Positions 6,830 to 7,043 of a DNA stretch of 7,043 bases are shown here, piece by piece. The stretch spans positions 1-7,043 of the forward strand of contig JALQWE010000191.1 of the NCBI GenBank assembly GCA_023258825.1. The letters run 5' to 3'. A program made the position numbers and the translations under genes. Position 1 is the stretch's first letter, and every line of letters begins with the position of its first letter. The stretch is from Planctomycetaceae bacterium (GTDB taxonomy: Bacteria > Planctomycetota > Planctomycetia > Planctomycetales > Planctomycetaceae). The notes beneath the pieces are model-generated. The model was not told the DNA's origin, ran no database searches, and worked only from the letters and a program-made list of their open reading frames with translations.

Positions 6830-6844
6830 TTCACATCCTGTGAA
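6830..6844. promoter_or_regulatory. Palindrome TTCACA-N3-TGTGAA near the TPR gene transcription start
   Basis: Two perfect six-base arms are separated by TCC. It lies just downstream of the predicted minus-strand -10 element, so it would overlap the first transcribed bases. This is a common place for a repressor operator, or it could form a small stem at the RNA 5' end. No regulator gene is present in the window. Confidence 0.35.
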
Positions 6845-6856
6845 CTACCTCCGCAT

Positions 6857-6886
6857 CTTGTAGCCCCAATCGGCAAATTCTGTCAA
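6857..6886 (-). promoter_or_regulatory. Sigma70-like promoter of the TPR gene
   Basis: On the minus strand a perfect TTGACA (-35, 6881-6886) is followed after 18 bases by TACAAG (-10, 6857-6862), which matches the consensus TATAAT at four of six positions. Transcription would begin near 6850, leaving a leader of about 100 bases before the ATG at 6752. The region is moderately AT-rich compared with the coding DNA. Confidence 0.45.
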
Positions 6887-6921
6887 TTCAACTTTGCAGG
6901 GGCATCGGAAAAGGGGCGTAT

Positions 6922-6988
6922 CGGAAAAGGGGTCAGGACCCAATAGCCAAATGGCCCAACGGGTGCTTCGCACTATTGGGTCCTGGGG
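6922..6988. repeat. REP-like palindromic unit 1
   Basis: A 67-base unit. Its arms AGGACCCAATAG (6935-6946) and CTATTGGGTCCT (6973-6984) are perfectly complementary over 12 bases (13 with the next C-G pair). The 26-base loop contains GCCC-AAC-GGGT, which can form a small inner stem. It is preceded by CGGAAAAGGGGT, and a partial copy of that lead-in (CGGAAAAGGGG) also occurs at 6906-6916. Structure and tandem copies resemble REP-type intergenic elements, which in other bacteria are moved by REP-associated tyrosine transposases; no such gene is in the window. Confidence 0.7.
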
Positions 6989-7043
6989 CGGAAAAAGGGG
7001 TCAGGAACCAATAGCCTAAAGGCCCGAAGGGTGCTTCGCACTA
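6989..7043. repeat. REP-like palindromic unit 2, cut by the window edge
   Basis: A direct repeat of unit 1: lead-in CGGAAAAAGGGGTCAGG, left arm AGGAACCAATAG (7003-7014), and a loop that differs from unit 1 at four of 29 aligned bases. The GCCC-GAA-GGGT inner stem is kept. The sequence stops at CTA, the first three bases of the expected right arm. The edge falling inside a repeat suggests a contig that could not be extended. Confidence 0.65.

Noticed and set aside
6825..6860. GGAGG followed by ATG-TGA in the TPR leader, a possible start-stop upstream frame.
   Set aside because: The ATG-TGA lies inside the palindrome TTCACA-TCC-TGTGAA and is 11 bases from GGAGG; there is no independent support for translation.
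6905..7043. CRISPR-like array at the right end.
   Set aside because: The units are directly adjacent, with no unique spacers of even length, strong internal palindromes and no cas genes.

Overview
The window looks like DNA from a member of the Planctomycetota. It carries four widely spaced genes on the minus strand: an ExeA-like ATPase, a secreted trypsin/PDZ protein, an arylsulfatase-type sulfatase with an extra C-terminal domain, and a TPR lipoprotein. This assignment rests on remembered gene content and protein style, not on a marker gene. No rRNA, tRNA, CRISPR array or intact transposase gene is visible.

Reading left to right: positions 1 to about 320 hold the N-terminal end of a different sulfatase on the plus strand. 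It has a membrane anchor and more GC-rich third codon positions than the rest. It stops being sulfatase-like just before its catalytic cysteine, exactly where the minus-strand ATPase also loses its C-terminal part. The two halves meet head-on at about 312-322, so this is a rearrangement breakpoint or an artificial join of two DNAs. The ATPase (start at 1023) has altered Walker A and Walker B residues. A gap (1024-1310) holds a small hairpin and one copy of a 25-base repeat. Next is a secreted trypsin-like/PDZ protein (2917 to 1311) broken by one missing base in a short C run; repairing that base restores a 535-residue protein with a complete His-Asp-Ser triad and a second, degenerate protease module.

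The 427-base gap 2918-3344 contains an AT-rich island with two palindromes and the second copy of the 25-base repeat. The intact sulfatase runs from 5147 to 3345 (600 residues) with signal peptide, CAPTR formylglycine motif and a C-terminal beta-rich domain. The TPR lipoprotein runs from 6752 to 5331, preceded by a convincing Shine-Dalgarno, a sigma70-like promoter and a small palindrome near the predicted transcription start. The right end is a tandem pair of palindromic REP-like units, the second cut by the window edge.

All four minus-strand genes lie 183-427 bases apart, too far to call an operon. Three products are probably exported (protease, sulfatase, lipoprotein), which fits a cell-envelope or polymer-degradation setting, but no shared pathway can be shown. 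I do not see a clear new multi-gene system. The most notable items are the chimeric left end, the degenerate ATPase, the doubled protease module, the 25-base downstream repeat and the REP-like right end.
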